Shown here piece after piece: positions 21,021-31,719 of a stretch of 64,000 nt of DNA. Location of the stretch: NCBI RefSeq assembly GCF_030157465.1, contig NZ_JAOAUU010000022.1, forward strand, positions 1-64,000, in the 5' to 3' direction. Every line of letters begins with the position of its first letter. Within the stretch, counting starts at the first letter, position 1. The stretch comes from Zoogloea sp. (GTDB lineage: Bacteria > Pseudomonadota > Gammaproteobacteria > Burkholderiales > Rhodocyclaceae). The notes under the pieces were generated by a model. The model was not told the origin of the DNA, searched no databases, and saw nothing but the letters and a program-made list of their open reading frames with translations. The position numbers were made by a program, and so were the translations under genes.

Positions 21021-23492
21021 TTGTCCCAGTCGTTGCCCCAAAATTCCCCCGCACCCGAACACGATTGCTACCACTGCGGCTTGCCGATTCCCGCCGGCGT
21101 TGATCTTCCCGTCGACGTCGACGGCGCCCGGCATCAGATGTGCTGCACCGGCTGCCAGGCGGTGGCCGAGTCCATCGTCAGCAGCGGGCTCATCGATTAT
21201 TACCGCCGCCGCGACGCCATGCCCGAGCAGGCCCGCGAAGCCATGCCCGACGAGCTGAAGGATCTCGGCCTTTTTGATCACCCGGATTTTCAGCAGGGCT
21301 TCGTCAAACCGGTGGGGGAGCACGAGCGCGAAGCGGCGCTGATCCTCGAAGGCATCACCTGCGCCGCCTGCATCTGGCTCAACGAGCAGCACGTCGCGCA
21401 TCAGCCCGGCGTCACGGCCATTGACATCAACTACGCCACCCGTCGCGCCCGGGTGCGCTGGGACGAGCGGCGCATCAAGCTGTCCGACATCCTGGCCGCG
21501 ATCCAGGCCATCGGCTACCGGGCCTATCCCTACGACGCGGCCCGTTCCGAACAGATTTCCCAGCGTGAGCGCCGGTCTGCCCTGTGGCGCCTGTTCGTGG
21601 CCGGCTTCGGCATGATGCAGGTGATGATGTATGCCTTCCCGGCCTACATCGCCGAGGACGGCGACATCACTGCCGACATCGAGAGCCTGATGCGCTGGGC
21701 CAGTCTGATTCTCACCGCACCGGTGGTGCTGTATTCGGCCGCGCCTTTCTTCAGCCACGCCTGGCGTGATGTACGCCTGCGCCGGCTGGGCATGGACGTG
21801 CCGGTGGCGCTCGGCATCGGCGCGGCATTTGTCGCCAGTTGCTGGGCAACCTTCATCGGCCACGGCGAGGTGTATTTCGACTCGGTGACGATGTTCGTGT
21901 TCTTTCTGTTGTGCGGCCGCTACGTCGAGATGCTGGCCCGCCAGAAGGCCGTGCGCGGCGTTGAGGAGCTGGGCAAGGCCCTGCCGGCCTTCGCCGAGCG
22001 CCTGGCCGCCTGGCCCGGGCCGGATGGCGAGAAAGTCCCGGTTTCCCAGCTTCTGGCCGGCGACGTGATCCGCGTCAAGCCCGGTGAAGCGCTGCCCGCT
22101 GACGGTGTCGTCGTCGACGGCGAGAGCGATGCCAACGAGGCCCTTCTGACGGGCGAAAGTCGCCCGGTGCCCAAGCGGCCGGGCTCGGCAGTCACTGGCG
22201 GCAGCGTGAATATCGGCAGCCCGCTGTGCGTCCGCGTGACGCGCACCGGCGAGCACACGCGCCTCGCGGCAATTCGTCAGCTGATGGAACGGGCCTCGGC
22301 CGAAAAGCCCCGCGTCGTCCAGCAGGCCGACAGGTTCGCTGCTTACTTCATCGTTGCGCTGCTGGTGCTGGCCGCGGTAACCGCCGCCTGGTGGTACTGG
22401 CACGACCCCGACCGGGCCCTGTGGGTCTTTGTCTCGGTGCTGGTCGTGAGCTGCCCCTGTGCGCTGTCGCTGGCAACGCCGGTGGCGCTGACGGTGGCCA
22501 CCGATGCGCTGGCGCGTATGGGGGTGCTTGTCACCCGCGGCCACGCCATCGAGGCCCTGGCGCGGGCCGACCACTTCGTTTTCGACAAGACCGGCACGCT
22601 GACCTACGGCGAGATGCGGGTCGAGCAGGTGCGCCTGCTGGGTGCCATTGATGACGCCCGGGTGCGGCAGCTCGCGGCCGGCCTCGAACAGGGCTCGGAG
22701 CACGCCATTGCGGCTGCGCTGCGTCTCGGTGGCGGCGACGCTCCGCTGCCGGCCTTTGCCGGGTTGGCGGCAACGACGGGGCAGGGCGTGGCCGGCGTTC
22801 TTGACGGCACACCTTACCGGATCGGTCGCCCGGCCTTCGTCGCCGAACTCGTCGGCACCCCCGTGCCAGACGTGCTGCTGGACGATGAACGCTCTGGCCG
22901 CACGGTGATCGCGCTCGCATCCAGCGCTGGCTGGCTGGCCGGCTTTGCGCTCTCCGACGGTTTGCGCGAAGACTGCCCGGCGGCGTTCGAATCGCTGCGC
23001 GGCAAAGGCATCGAACTGTCGATCTTCAGCGGTGACACACCCTCCACCGTCGAGGCGCTCGCCGGCCGGCTGGGTGTGCAGCACGCCCTCGGTGGAATGA
23101 CCCCCGAGGGCAAGCATGCGGCCCTCATTGCGCTGCAAAAGGGCGATGCAGTCATTGCGATGGTCGGCGACGGCGTCAATGACGCGCCGGTGCTGGCCCA
23201 GGCCCAGGTTTCGGTTGCCATGGGCGGCGGTACCGACCTGGCCCGCAACCAGGCCGACATCGTGCTTCTGTCCGGACGCCTCGGCTCGCTGGCGGAGGGC
23301 GTCACCCTGTCGCGGCGTGCGCTGGCCATCATCCGCCAGAACCTGTGGTGGTCCTTTGCCTACAATTTCACCGCTGTGCCGCTCGCCATGTCCGGGCTCG
23401 TCACGCCCTGGATGGCCGGTATCGGCATGTCGGCGAGCTCACTTCTCGTTGTTCTCAACGCCTTGCGCCTGCAGCGCAAGCGCCCTCGCTGA
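21021..23492 (+). CDS. ccoI: copper-translocating P1B-type ATPase for cbb3 oxidase assembly
   Basis: 823 residues from the TTG at 21021, which has GAGG six bases upstream. It moves copper across the inner membrane for the cbb3 oxidase. Seen in order: a Cys-rich N-terminal domain (C16-x2-C19 and C41-C42-x2-C45), a heavy-metal domain with CAAC at 114-117, eight predicted membrane helices including CPC (SCPCALSLATP), the phosphorylation site DKTGTLT and the hinge GDGVNDAP. The combined Cys-rich leader and CcoS next door separate it from CopA. The reading frame is open far upstream, but that part overlaps dctM. The cbb3 structural genes ccoNOP are not in the window. Confidence 0.92.
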   Translation: MSQSLPQNSPAPEHDCYHCGLPIPAGVDLPVDVDGARHQMCCTGCQAVAESIVSSGLIDYYRRRDAMPEQAREAMPDELKDLGLFDHPDFQQGFVKPVGEHEREAALILEGITCAACIWLNEQHVAHQPGVTAIDINYATRRARVRWDERRIKLSDILAAIQAIGYRAYPYDAARSEQISQRERRSALWRLFVAGFGMMQVMMYAFPAYIAEDGDITADIESLMRWASLILTAPVVLYSAAPFFSHAWRDVRLRRLGMDVPVALGIGAAFVASCWATFIGHGEVYFDSVTMFVFFLLCGRYVEMLARQKAVRGVEELGKALPAFAERLAAWPGPDGEKVPVSQLLAGDVIRVKPGEALPADGVVVDGESDANEALLTGESRPVPKRPGSAVTGGSVNIGSPLCVRVTRTGEHTRLAAIRQLMERASAEKPRVVQQADRFAAYFIVALLVLAAVTAAWWYWHDPDRALWVFVSVLVVSCPCALSLATPVALTVATDALARMGVLVTRGHAIEALARADHFVFDKTGTLTYGEMRVEQVRLLGAIDDARVRQLAAGLEQGSEHAIAAALRLGGGDAPLPAFAGLAATTGQGVAGVLDGTPYRIGRPAFVAELVGTPVPDVLLDDERSGRTVIALASSAGWLAGFALSDGLREDCPAAFESLRGKGIELSIFSGDTPSTVEALAGRLGVQHALGGMTPEGKHAALIALQKGDAVIAMVGDGVNDAPVLAQAQVSVAMGGGTDLARNQADIVLLSGRLGSLAEGVTLSRRALAIIRQNLWWSFAYNFTAVPLAMSGLVTPWMAGIGMSASSLLVVLNALRLQRKRPR

Positions 23493-23501
23493 GTCGCCAT
23501 C

Positions 23502-23690
23502 ATGGAAAGTCTTTACCTTCTCATCCCGCTTTCGATTGTCCTGGTTTTCGTGATCGGGCTGATTTTCTGGTGGTCTGTACGCAGTGGCCAGTTCGACGAT
23601 CTGGAGGGGCCGGGCTACCGAGTGGTGAGCGACGACGACGATCCGCCCACCGAGGGTGGCCCGGCACGGCGCCCGAAAGCCAAGCCCTGA
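23502..23690 (+). CDS. ccoS: cbb3-type cytochrome oxidase assembly protein CcoS
   Basis: 62 residues: one N-terminal membrane helix (about 5-25) with the family's IPLSIVLVFVIGLIFWWSVRSGQFDDLEGP pattern broken here only for naming, then a polar acidic tail. CcoS is needed for cofactor insertion into cbb3 oxidase. It follows ccoI by 9 bp, its constant partner. Confidence 0.92.
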   Translation: MESLYLLIPLSIVLVFVIGLIFWWSVRSGQFDDLEGPGYRVVSDDDDPPTEGGPARRPKAKP

Positions 23691-23730
23691 CACCGCAGTT
23701 CAGATCATTTCCCCTTCACTTGAAAGGGTT

Positions 23731-23772
23731 TTGATTAAGATCAAGTCGGCCCCCTGAACACTTCTGCATACT
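23731..23772 (+). promoter_or_regulatory. FNR/ANR box and class II anaerobic promoter
   Basis: TTGATTAAGATCAA (23731-23744) is a perfect FNR-family site (TTGAT-N4-ATCAA). CATACT (23767-23772) sits where the -10 must lie if the site is centred at -41.5, placing the start near 23779. No coding start follows; the transcript would end at the terminator at 23865-23891. Confidence 0.75.
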
Positions 23773-23778
23773 TCGCGC

Positions 23779-23891
23779 CAGGTTGAAGACGCAAACACGA
23801 GCAACAAAAAAGCCGTCTTCCTGGCACGCGGTGCCAAAAGCTGAAGTCTCTCTGTTGGGGTTGGGGGTGCGCGATGCGCACCCTTTTTTTT
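23779..23891 (+). ncRNA. candidate FNR-controlled small RNA
   Basis: About 113 nt from the predicted start to the end of the U-tract, lying in a 409-bp stretch without a gene between ccoS and ndk. Predicted folds: hairpin 1, 23778-23791 with 23814-23824 (11 bp with a 3-base bulge) and a 22-base A/C-rich loop; hairpin 2, TGGCAC-GCG-GTGCCA at 23822-23836, partly competing with the foot of hairpin 1; then an unpaired stretch with CUCUCUGUUGGGG; then the terminator hairpin with eight U. A perfect FNR box at -41.5 precedes it. An A-rich loop and a U-rich end are suited to Hfq, whose gene is also in this window. Small reading frames crossing it have no ribosome site. Function resembling FnrS/AniS is inference from regulation, not from sequence similarity. 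Confidence 0.65.
23865..23891 (+). terminator. terminator of the candidate small RNA
   Basis: GGGTGCGC (23865-23872), loop GAT, GCGCACCC (23876-23883), then eight T. A perfect 8-bp stem with full T-tract. Confidence 0.92.
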
Positions 23892-24040
23892 GCTTGTCGC
23901 CCACAGATATCCGCCCGTTTCTTCCGGTTTGTTCCCCGCATCCCTCTCGTGCTCGGCCCTGTCGGCCAGGGCGCGCAGCATCCTGTTTACGCGTCACCGT
24001 TTACCATCGAGCCGAAAAACGCCGATGCGACGCATCAACC

Positions 24041-24049
24041 TGTTAAAAT
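24041..24049 (+). promoter_or_regulatory. possible extended -10 promoter of ndk
   Basis: TGTTAAAAT gives a TAAAAT -10 (24044-24049) with an upstream TG; no convincing -35 is seen. The leader to ndk would be about 45 nt. The rest of 23892-24040 shows nothing else I can name. Confidence 0.4.
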
Positions 24050-24099
24050 TCCAAGCTTTCGGTTTTTCGACCATCCTTTGAATCACGGAGTCCAGTCTC

Positions 24100-24525
24100 A
24101 TGGCTATTGAACGCACCCTTTCCATCATCAAGCCCGATGCCGTCGCCAAGAACGTAATCGGTCAGATCTACGCCCGTTTCGAAGGCGCCGGCCTCAAGGT
24201 CATCGCTTCCAAGATGGCTTACCTGTCCGAGCGTGAAGCCGGCGAGTTCTACGGCGTGCACAAAGAGCGTCCCTTCTTCAAGGATCTGGTCTCCTTCATG
24301 ACTTCCGGCCCGGTGATGATCCAGTGTCTGGAAGGCGAAGGCGCGATCGCCAAGAACCGTGACCTGATGGGCGCCACCGACCCGAAGAAGGCCGCTCCCG
24401 GCACCATTCGCGCCGATTTCGCCGAATCCATCGACGCCAATGCCGTTCATGGCTCCGATGCTCCGGAAACCGCAGCCGTGGAAATCGCTTTCTTCTTCCC
24501 CGGCATGAACGTTTACAGCCGTTAA
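24100..24525 (+). CDS. ndk: nucleoside-diphosphate kinase
   Basis: 141 residues, standard length. Transfers the gamma phosphate between nucleoside triphosphates and diphosphates via a phosphohistidine. Seen: N-terminal [12 protein letters not shown], and the active-site His in [12 protein letters not shown]. Ndk is upstream of rlmN-pilW-rodZ in this lineage. A CGGAG ribosome site precedes the ATG. Confidence 0.98.
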   Translation: MAIERTLSIIKPDAVAKNVIGQIYARFEGAGLKVIASKMAYLSEREAGEFYGVHKERPFFKDLVSFMTSGPVMIQCLEGEGAIAKNRDLMGATDPKKAAPGTIRADFAESIDANAVHGSDAPETAAVEIAFFFPGMNVYSR

Positions 24526-24533
24526 TGATCTCT

Positions 24534-24566
24534 ACCGGCGGGATGAAATTTCTTCTTCCCGCCGGT
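24534..24566 (+). other. 10-bp perfect hairpin just before the rlmN start
   Basis: ACCGGCGGGA (24534-24543) pairs perfectly with TCCCGCCGGT (24557-24566), 13-base loop. The right arm ends 4 bases before the rlmN ATG and no T-tract follows, so it would cover the ribosome-binding region rather than end transcription. Confidence 0.55.
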
Positions 24567-24570
24567 CTGG

Positions 24571-25665
24571 ATGGATACATACGTGGTCAATCTCCTCGAT
24601 TTCGACGCAGCAGCCCTCACCGACTGGTTTCTCCAGCAGGGTGAGAAACCCTTTCGTGCCAAGCAGGTGCTCCGCTGGGTGCATCGTTTCGGCGCGACCG
24701 ATTTCGAACAGATGACCGACGTCGCCAAGTCGCTGCGGGCAAAGCTCGCGACGACGGCCAGCATCACGCCTCCCGTGCCGGTGCGTGACAGCATCTCCAC
24801 GGATGGAACCCGCAAGTGGCTTCTCGACGTGGGCAACGCCAACGCGGTCGAAACGGTGTTCATTCCCGAAACCAACCGCGGCACCCTGTGCATTTCGTCG
24901 CAGGCCGGCTGCGCCCTCGACTGCGCCTTCTGCTCGACGGGCAAGCAGGGCTTCAACCGCAATCTCACCGCGGCCGAAATCATCGGCCAGCTGTGGCTGG
25001 CAAACCGCATGCTTGGCGCCAACGGCGACGGCGAGCGTGTCATCAGCAACGTGGTGATGATGGGCATGGGCGAACCCCTGGCCAACTTCGAGAATGTCGT
25101 CTCGGCGCTCAACCTGATGCTCGACGACAACGCCTACGGCCTGTCCCGGCGCCGCGTCACGGTGTCCACCTCCGGTATCGTCCCGGCCATGGACCGCTTG
25201 CGTGATGCGTGCCCGACAGCACTGGCCGTTTCGTTGCACGCCTCCAACGATGCGCTGCGCGACAAGCTGGTGCCGATCAACCAGAAGTATCCCCTGCGCG
25301 AACTGATGGCCGCCTGCCTGCGCTATCTTCAACGTGCCCCGCGGGATTTCATCACTTTCGAATACGTCATGCTCGACGGAATCAACGATTCCGACGCCCA
25401 TGCCCGCGAACTCGTCGCACTCGTGCGCGACGTGCCGTGCAAGTTCAACCTGATTCCGTTCAATCCTTTCCCGAACTCCGGTTTCGATCGTTCGCCGGCA
25501 CCGCGCATCAAGCGCTTCGCCGAAATCCTGATCGATGCCGGCATCGTCACCACCACCCGCAAGACCCGTGGCGACGACGTGGACGCCGCCTGTGGCCAGC
25601 TGGCCGGGCAGGTCACGGACAAAACCCGCCGCACCACCCGCATCATTCCGGTCGGCGGAGCGTGA
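24571..25665 (+). CDS. rlmN: dual-specificity 23S rRNA/tRNA adenine C2-methyltransferase RlmN
   Basis: 364 residues, radical SAM enzyme that methylates A2503 of 23S rRNA and A37 of several tRNAs. The iron-sulfur motif CALDCAFC gives Cys114, Cys118 and Cys121; the catalytic Cys near 341 is in [27 protein letters not shown] and STSGIVP are family motifs. Start taken as ATG 24571; a GTG four codons later is possible, and neither has a clear ribosome site. The gene is tightly linked to pilW downstream. Confidence 0.96.
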   Translation: MDTYVVNLLDFDAAALTDWFLQQGEKPFRAKQVLRWVHRFGATDFEQMTDVAKSLRAKLATTASITPPVPVRDSISTDGTRKWLLDVGNANAVETVFIPETNRGTLCISSQAGCALDCAFCSTGKQGFNRNLTAAEIIGQLWLANRMLGANGDGERVISNVVMMGMGEPLANFENVVSALNLMLDDNAYGLSRRRVTVSTSGIVPAMDRLRDACPTALAVSLHASNDALRDKLVPINQKYPLRELMAACLRYLQRAPRDFITFEYVMLDGINDSDAHARELVALVRDVPCKFNLIPFNPFPNSGFDRSPAPRIKRFAEILIDAGIVTTTRKTRGDDVDAACGQLAGQVTDKTRRTTRIIPVGGA

Positions 25666-25667
25666 GC

Positions 25668-26459
25668 ATGAAACGCGCCCTGTCTGCCGTCGCGTTGCTG
25701 CTCGCCCTTGGCGGCTGTGCAGCTCCCCAGTTCGGCGGGCCGATGGCCAGCGTCGAGCGGCCCGTGTCCGAGCAGCCGGTGACCACTGAAGCGCGCCGCA
25801 AGGCCAAGGTGCACGTGGAACTCGGGCAGGCTTATTTTCAGGTTGGCCGTTTTGGTGTCGCCCTTGACGAAGCCAAGGCCGCTGCCACCTACGATCCCGG
25901 CTACGCGCCGGCTTTCCAGCTGATGGGGCTGGTGCACATGTTCCTCGAAGAAAATGCGGTGGCTGTCGCCAACTTCGAACATGCCCTGAAACTCGCCCCC
26001 GGCGACCCCGAAATCCAGAACAGCTACGGCTGGTTCCTGTGCTCCACAGGCAAGGAAACCGCAGGGCTCGAGCAGCTCTCGGCGGCGGCCCGTAACCCGT
26101 ATTACCAGAGTTCGACGCGGGCCTTTGCCAACGCCGGGCTGTGCCAGCTGCGGCTCAAGAACGATACCGCGGCAGAAGTGCTTTTCCAGCGCGCAATCGA
26201 CGCCGACAACGGTAACCTGCAGGCGCTATACCACCTGGCTGCAATCAAGTACCGGCGCGGCGCCTATGATCTGGCGAAGCGTTATCTTGCTGCGTTGCAT
26301 CAGGGCGGCGATCCAACGGCCGAAAGCCTGTGGCTCGCCATCCGCGTCGAGCGCAAGCTCGGCGACCGCAGCGCCGAGGCTGCTTTCGTTCAGCAACTGC
26401 GACGCCGCTTCGCCGGCTCCCCCGAATACCAGGCTTTCTTGCAAGGGCAGTATCAGTGA
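25668..26459 (+). CDS. pilW: type IV pilus biogenesis/stability lipoprotein PilW (PilF)
   Basis: 263 residues. Signal peptide with lipobox LGGC (Cys19 or near), then about six TPR repeats (for example VHVELGQAYFQVGRFGVALDEAKAA split over residues 45-70). PilF/PilW helps assemble the PilQ secretin in the outer membrane. Start ATG is 2 bp after the rlmN stop, with GGAG inside the rlmN end. Its stop overlaps the next start (GTGA). No other pilus gene is in the window, but rlmN-pilF-rodZ-ispG is the standard gammaproteobacterial and betaproteobacterial order. Confidence 0.9.
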   Translation: MKRALSAVALLLALGGCAAPQFGGPMASVERPVSEQPVTTEARRKAKVHVELGQAYFQVGRFGVALDEAKAAATYDPGYAPAFQLMGLVHMFLEENAVAVANFEHALKLAPGDPEIQNSYGWFLCSTGKETAGLEQLSAAARNPYYQSSTRAFANAGLCQLRLKNDTAAEVLFQRAIDADNGNLQALYHLAAIKYRRGAYDLAKRYLAALHQGGDPTAESLWLAIRVERKLGDRSAEAAFVQQLRRRFAGSPEYQAFLQGQYQ

Positions 26460-27340
26460 CAGATCCTCAAGCTTTGCCGCTTCCCCAGCAAACTTCATCC
26501 CAGGAGTTTTCCACCGGCGACACCTTGCGGCGCGCCCGTGAGGCCCAGGGGCTCAGCGTCGCCGAAGTGGCGAATTCCCTGAAGCTCAATCCGCGCCAGA
26601 TCGAGGCGCTCGAATCCGGGCGTTTCGATCAGTTGCCGGGCTACGCCTTCACGCGGGGTTTCCTGCGCAACTATGCCCGTCTGCTCAAGGTCGACGCCGC
26701 TCCGCTGCTGGCCGGACTGCAGGCTCCGGGCAGCAACGATGCGATGGAGCTCTCGCCGGCCTCGAACGCCCAGGGGGACATGCCGCAGGTTGGAAGAGGG
26801 CGTTTCCGGCGCTCCGTGATTCCTGGCGTGCTTGCAGCGCTCGCGCTGTTCGGCATCGTCGTCGCCGGCTGGTACTACGACGCCCAGCGCAAAAAGCCTG
26901 CCGATGAATTGATCGCCAGCCTTCCGGCGCCGGCCGAGCTTCAGACTCCGCAGGCCGAGCCGGTGGCTGTGCAGCCGGCCGTTTCGGCCGAAGCCCCGGC
27001 TCAGCCCGCCGATTCGCAGCCGGTTGCGGTGCTGCCGTCGCCTGTCGTGGTGGCCCCTGAGGCTGCGCCGGCAAGGGTCGAGGCGCCCAAGCCCGAAGCC
27101 GGCAGCGATCGCCTGGTTTTCCAGTTCGAGCAGGACGCCTGGGTCGAAGTGAAGGACAAGAGCGGCAAGATCATCTTTTCCCAGCTGGGCAAGGCCGGCT
27201 CCCGCCAGGAAGTCCAGGCGGCCGCTCCCATGTCCCTCGTGGTCGGCAATGCCCGTTACGTGAAGCTCGAGCGCAACGGCAGTCCTGTCGATCTCGGAGC
27301 CTCCACCAAGGTGCCGGTTGCCCGCATCAAGCTTGATTGA
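26456..27340 (+). CDS. rodZ: RodZ-like helix-turn-helix membrane protein
   Basis: 294 residues from the GTG at 26456. N-terminal Cro/CI-type HTH (about 20-85: [22 protein letters not shown]), one membrane helix (about 118-136), a Pro/Ala-rich linker and a C-terminal periplasmic DUF4115 domain. RodZ links MreB to the cell wall elongation machine and sets rod shape. It overlaps pilW by 4 bp and precedes ispG, the conserved order. The linker is long and of low complexity. Confidence 0.88.
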   Translation: MTDPQALPLPQQTSSQEFSTGDTLRRAREAQGLSVAEVANSLKLNPRQIEALESGRFDQLPGYAFTRGFLRNYARLLKVDAAPLLAGLQAPGSNDAMELSPASNAQGDMPQVGRGRFRRSVIPGVLAALALFGIVVAGWYYDAQRKKPADELIASLPAPAELQTPQAEPVAVQPAVSAEAPAQPADSQPVAVLPSPVVVAPEAAPARVEAPKPEAGSDRLVFQFEQDAWVEVKDKSGKIIFSQLGKAGSRQEVQAAAPMSLVVGNARYVKLERNGSPVDLGASTKVPVARIKLD

Positions 27341-27351
27341 ATAGACGTACT

Positions 27352-28602
<1,251 letters not shown>

Positions 28603-28635
28603 GTGCCCGCGCCAACCAGAAAAACAAAGGGAATC

Positions 28636-29931
28636 ATGAGCAAGACCCTCCAGGCCGTGCGCGGGATGAATGACATCCTGCCCGACGACGCTGAAGTCTG
28701 GGAGCAATTCGAGGACATCGTCCGCGACTGGCTGCACAGCTACGGCTACCGCCCGATCCGCATGCCGATCGTCGAACCGACGCCGCTTTTCAAGCGTGCC
28801 ATCGGCGAGGTGACCGATATTGTCGAGAAGGAAATGTATTCTTTCGAGGACGCCCTCAACGGCGAACACCTCACGCTGCGTCCGGAAGGCACGGCTTCCT
28901 GCGTGCGGGCGGTCATCCAGCACAACCTGTTGTTCGGCAATCCCCGCCGGCTGTACTACCACGGCCCGATGTTCCGTCATGAGCGTCCCCAGAAGGGCCG
29001 CTACCGCCAGTTTCACCAGGTTGGTGTCGAGGCACTGGGTTTCGACGGACCGGATATCGATGCCGAGCACATCCTGATGTGCGCCCGCCTGTGGGATGAC
29101 CTCGGTCTCGAAGACGTCAAGCTGGAGATCAATTCCCTCGGCAGCAGCGAGGAGCGGGCCGCCCACCGGGCCGCCCTGATCACTTACCTCGAAGCCCACC
29201 AGGACAGTCTCGACGAGGATGGAAAGCGGCGCTTGTACACCAACCCGCTGCGCATTCTCGACACCAAGAACCCGGACTTGCAGGCCATCGTCGAAGCCGC
29301 ACCGAAGCTGGCAGATTTTCTTGGCGAGGAGTCGCTGAAGCACTTCGAAGGCGTGCAGACCATCCTCAAGGATGCCGGCCTGCCTTACCGCATCAACCAT
29401 CGGCTGGTGCGCGGTCTCGACTACTACAACCGCACTGTCTTCGAGTGGGTTACCACCCGTCTTGGCGCCCAGGGCACCATCTGCGCCGGTGGACGCTTCG
29501 ACGGACTTGTCGCCCAGCTCGGCGGCAAGCCGGCTCCGGCCTGTGGGTTTGCAATGGGCATCGAACGCCTGTTGTCCCTCTGGCAGGAGTGCGGCGGGCA
29601 GGCGGAACGCGTCGTACCCGATGTCTATGTCGTTCACTCCGGCGAAGCCGCGCTGCGGGCCGCTTTTCGTGTCTCCGAGGCGCTGCGAGGAACCGGTTTC
29701 GCGGTTACCCAGCATTGCGGCGGTGGCGGCTTCAAGTCGCAGATGAAACGTGCCGACGCTTCCGGCGCTCCCTTCGCCGTGGTTATCGGCGAGGACGAGG
29801 CTGCGGCTGGCGAAGTGAGCCTCAAACCCCTGCGCGACGGCGGCGAACAGATTCGCGTGCCGATGGATGCGCTCCCCGAAACCCTGGCAGATCGCCTACT
29901 TGAATCGGAAGAAGACGATGGCAGCATTTGA
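28636..29931 (+). CDS. hisS: histidyl-tRNA synthetase
   Basis: 431 residues, class II synthetase. Motif 1 region ([15 protein letters not shown]), motif 2 ([21 protein letters not shown]), the His-specific [13 protein letters not shown] and motif 3 (GMGIER-like FAMGIERL) are present, followed by an anticodon-binding domain. AAAGGGA precedes the ATG. Its last 14 bp overlap the yfgM start. Confidence 0.98.
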   Translation: MSKTLQAVRGMNDILPDDAEVWEQFEDIVRDWLHSYGYRPIRMPIVEPTPLFKRAIGEVTDIVEKEMYSFEDALNGEHLTLRPEGTASCVRAVIQHNLLFGNPRRLYYHGPMFRHERPQKGRYRQFHQVGVEALGFDGPDIDAEHILMCARLWDDLGLEDVKLEINSLGSSEERAAHRAALITYLEAHQDSLDEDGKRRLYTNPLRILDTKNPDLQAIVEAAPKLADFLGEESLKHFEGVQTILKDAGLPYRINHRLVRGLDYYNRTVFEWVTTRLGAQGTICAGGRFDGLVAQLGGKPAPACGFAMGIERLLSLWQECGGQAERVVPDVYVVHSGEAALRAAFRVSEALRGTGFAVTQHCGGGGFKSQMKRADASGAPFAVVIGEDEAAAGEVSLKPLRDGGEQIRVPMDALPETLADRLLESEEDDGSI

Positions 29932-30571
29932 CCTCGAAGAGCAGGAACAGATTTCCCAGATCAAGGGCTGGTGGGAGCAATACGGCAAGCTCGTGACCTC
30001 GGTCGCGGTGGCCGCTGCGCTGGCGTCCGTCGGCTGGCAGGGCTGGAACTGGTACAAAGGCAAGCAGACGCTGGAAGCGTCCGCCCTCTACGACCAGCTC
30101 CAGAAAGCTGCCGGCGAGCGCAATGCGCCGAAGGCCCGCGAGGCTGCCGGCGTCCTGATCGACAAATACAGCGGGACCGCCTACGCCGGTCTGGCTGCAT
30201 TGTTGTCGGCCAAGGTTCAGCTCGAGGCTGGCGATGCCAAGAATGCCCGCGTGCCTCTCGCCTGGGCTGCCGAGAAGGCCGGTGATGCGGCTTTGCGCGA
30301 TCTGGCCAGGCTGCGTCTGGCTACCGTGATGTTCGACGACAAGGCTTACGACGAGGCGCTCGCCCAACTCCAGGCGCCGTCGGATGAGGGTTTCGTTGCC
30401 CGTTTCGCCGATCTTAAAGGCGACGTTCTCCTGGCCCAGGGCAAGAAGGAAGAAGCCCGCACGGCCTACAAGGCCGCGGTGACCTCTCTTGAAAAGGCAA
30501 CCAAGGCCGAAGCGGTGACGCTGCGTGAAATTGCCCAGGCCAAGCTGGATGCCGTCGGAGGTGCTCAATGA
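29918..30571 (+). CDS. yfgM: YfgM-like TPR membrane protein
   Basis: 217 residues: short cytoplasmic start ([18 protein letters not shown]), one membrane helix (about 25-42), then a periplasmic domain of TPR-like helices. E. coli YfgM is an inner-membrane partner of SecYEG and of the periplasmic chaperone PpiD. The order hisS-yfgM-bamB-der is conserved. Start ATG overlaps hisS by 14 bp; stop overlaps bamB by 4 bp. Confidence 0.88.
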   Translation: MAAFDLEEQEQISQIKGWWEQYGKLVTSVAVAAALASVGWQGWNWYKGKQTLEASALYDQLQKAAGERNAPKAREAAGVLIDKYSGTAYAGLAALLSAKVQLEAGDAKNARVPLAWAAEKAGDAALRDLARLRLATVMFDDKAYDEALAQLQAPSDEGFVARFADLKGDVLLAQGKKEEARTAYKAAVTSLEKATKAEAVTLREIAQAKLDAVGGAQ

Positions 30572-31704
30572 AGGCCCGACAGCTGGCTCTTGTCATGGCC
30601 GCTGCGCTGAGTCTCGGCGCGTGCAGTTCGCTCAACCCCTTTGCGTCCGGCGATTCAAAGAGCAAGGCGCTCAAGCCGCTGACCAATCCCGTCGCCATCA
30701 CCGAAACCTGGAATGTGCGCCTGGGGAACGCAGGTGTTTTTGTCCTGCAGCCGGCACAGGTTAATGGCGCGGTTTTTGCCGCTGACAGCGAGGGCGACGT
30801 GGTGCGCGTCGAAAGTGGCCGCACGGTCTGGAAAACGCGTCTCAAGACGACGGTTTCGGGCGGTGTCGGTGCAAGCGCTGACCTGGTTGTGGTCGGTACG
30901 CCCAAGGGCGAGGTGATTGCCCTCGATGCTGCGTCGGGCGAGATCAAATGGCGGGTTGCGATCAGTGCCGAGGTGCTGGCGCCGCCGGCCGTGTCCGACG
31001 GCATCATCGTGGTGCGCGGTGCCGACAGCCGCCTGTTCGGGCTTGATCCGGCCGACGGCAAGCGCCGCTGGATGTATCAGCGGGCTACGCCATCTCTTTC
31101 GCTGCGCAGCGCTGCGGGCGTGGTGCTTGACCGCAATGCCATCCTCGCAGGCTTTCCGGGGGGCAAGCTGGCTGCGATCAGTCCGGCCAATGGCAGCCTG
31201 ATGTGGGAAGGCACGGTTGCGGTTCCGCGCGGGGCGACCGAGCTTGAGCGCATGGCCGACATCACCAGCCTGCCGGTGGTCGGTTCCCGTGCAACCTGCG
31301 CCGTTGCCTATCAGGGCCGGGTTGCCTGCTTCGACATGTCGAATGGTTCAACCCTCTGGACGCGGGATTTGTCCAGCTCGAGGGGGCTTGATCTCGATGA
31401 AAAACATGTTTTCGTCACCGACGACAAGGGCGCCGTGCACGCACTCGACATTTCCAGTGGTGCAAGCGCCTGGAAACAGGACCTGCTTGCAGGCCGTGGC
31501 ACCGGGCGTCCGCTGGCGTCGGGTGAGCACGTGGTGGTTGGCGATAGCGAAGGCTATGTCCACCTTCTCCGGAAGGACGATGGATCCCTCGTCGGGCGCC
31601 AGCGCGCTGCTTCCAGTCCGATTCTTGCCGACCTGCAGCGTGCAGCCGGCGACATCATCGTCCAGACGCGCGACGGCAATATCGCCGCCGTCAACGTCAA
31701 ATAA
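30568..31704 (+). CDS. bamB: outer-membrane assembly lipoprotein BamB
   Basis: 378 residues. Signal peptide with lipobox near LGACSS (Cys19), then an eight-bladed PQQ-like beta-propeller with recurring Ala/Ser-Gly-x-x-x-Trp blades (SGEIKWRV, DGKRRWMY, NGSLMWEG, NGSTLWTR, SGASAWKQ). BamB is a lipoprotein of the BAM complex that inserts outer-membrane barrels. It is coupled to yfgM and 15 bp before der. Confidence 0.96.
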   Translation: MKARQLALVMAAALSLGACSSLNPFASGDSKSKALKPLTNPVAITETWNVRLGNAGVFVLQPAQVNGAVFAADSEGDVVRVESGRTVWKTRLKTTVSGGVGASADLVVVGTPKGEVIALDAASGEIKWRVAISAEVLAPPAVSDGIIVVRGADSRLFGLDPADGKRRWMYQRATPSLSLRSAAGVVLDRNAILAGFPGGKLAAISPANGSLMWEGTVAVPRGATELERMADITSLPVVGSRATCAVAYQGRVACFDMSNGSTLWTRDLSSSRGLDLDEKHVFVTDDKGAVHALDISSGASAWKQDLLAGRGTGRPLASGEHVVVGDSEGYVHLLRKDDGSLVGRQRAASSPILADLQRAAGDIIVQTRDGNIAAVNVK

Positions 31705-31719
31705 CGGAGTCGCCACCGC

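Noticed and set aside
23716-24110. Several short reading frames of 60-93 codons between ccoS and ndk
   Set aside because: They overlap each other in different frames, have no ribosome site, and cross a strong terminator; the RNA features explain the region better.
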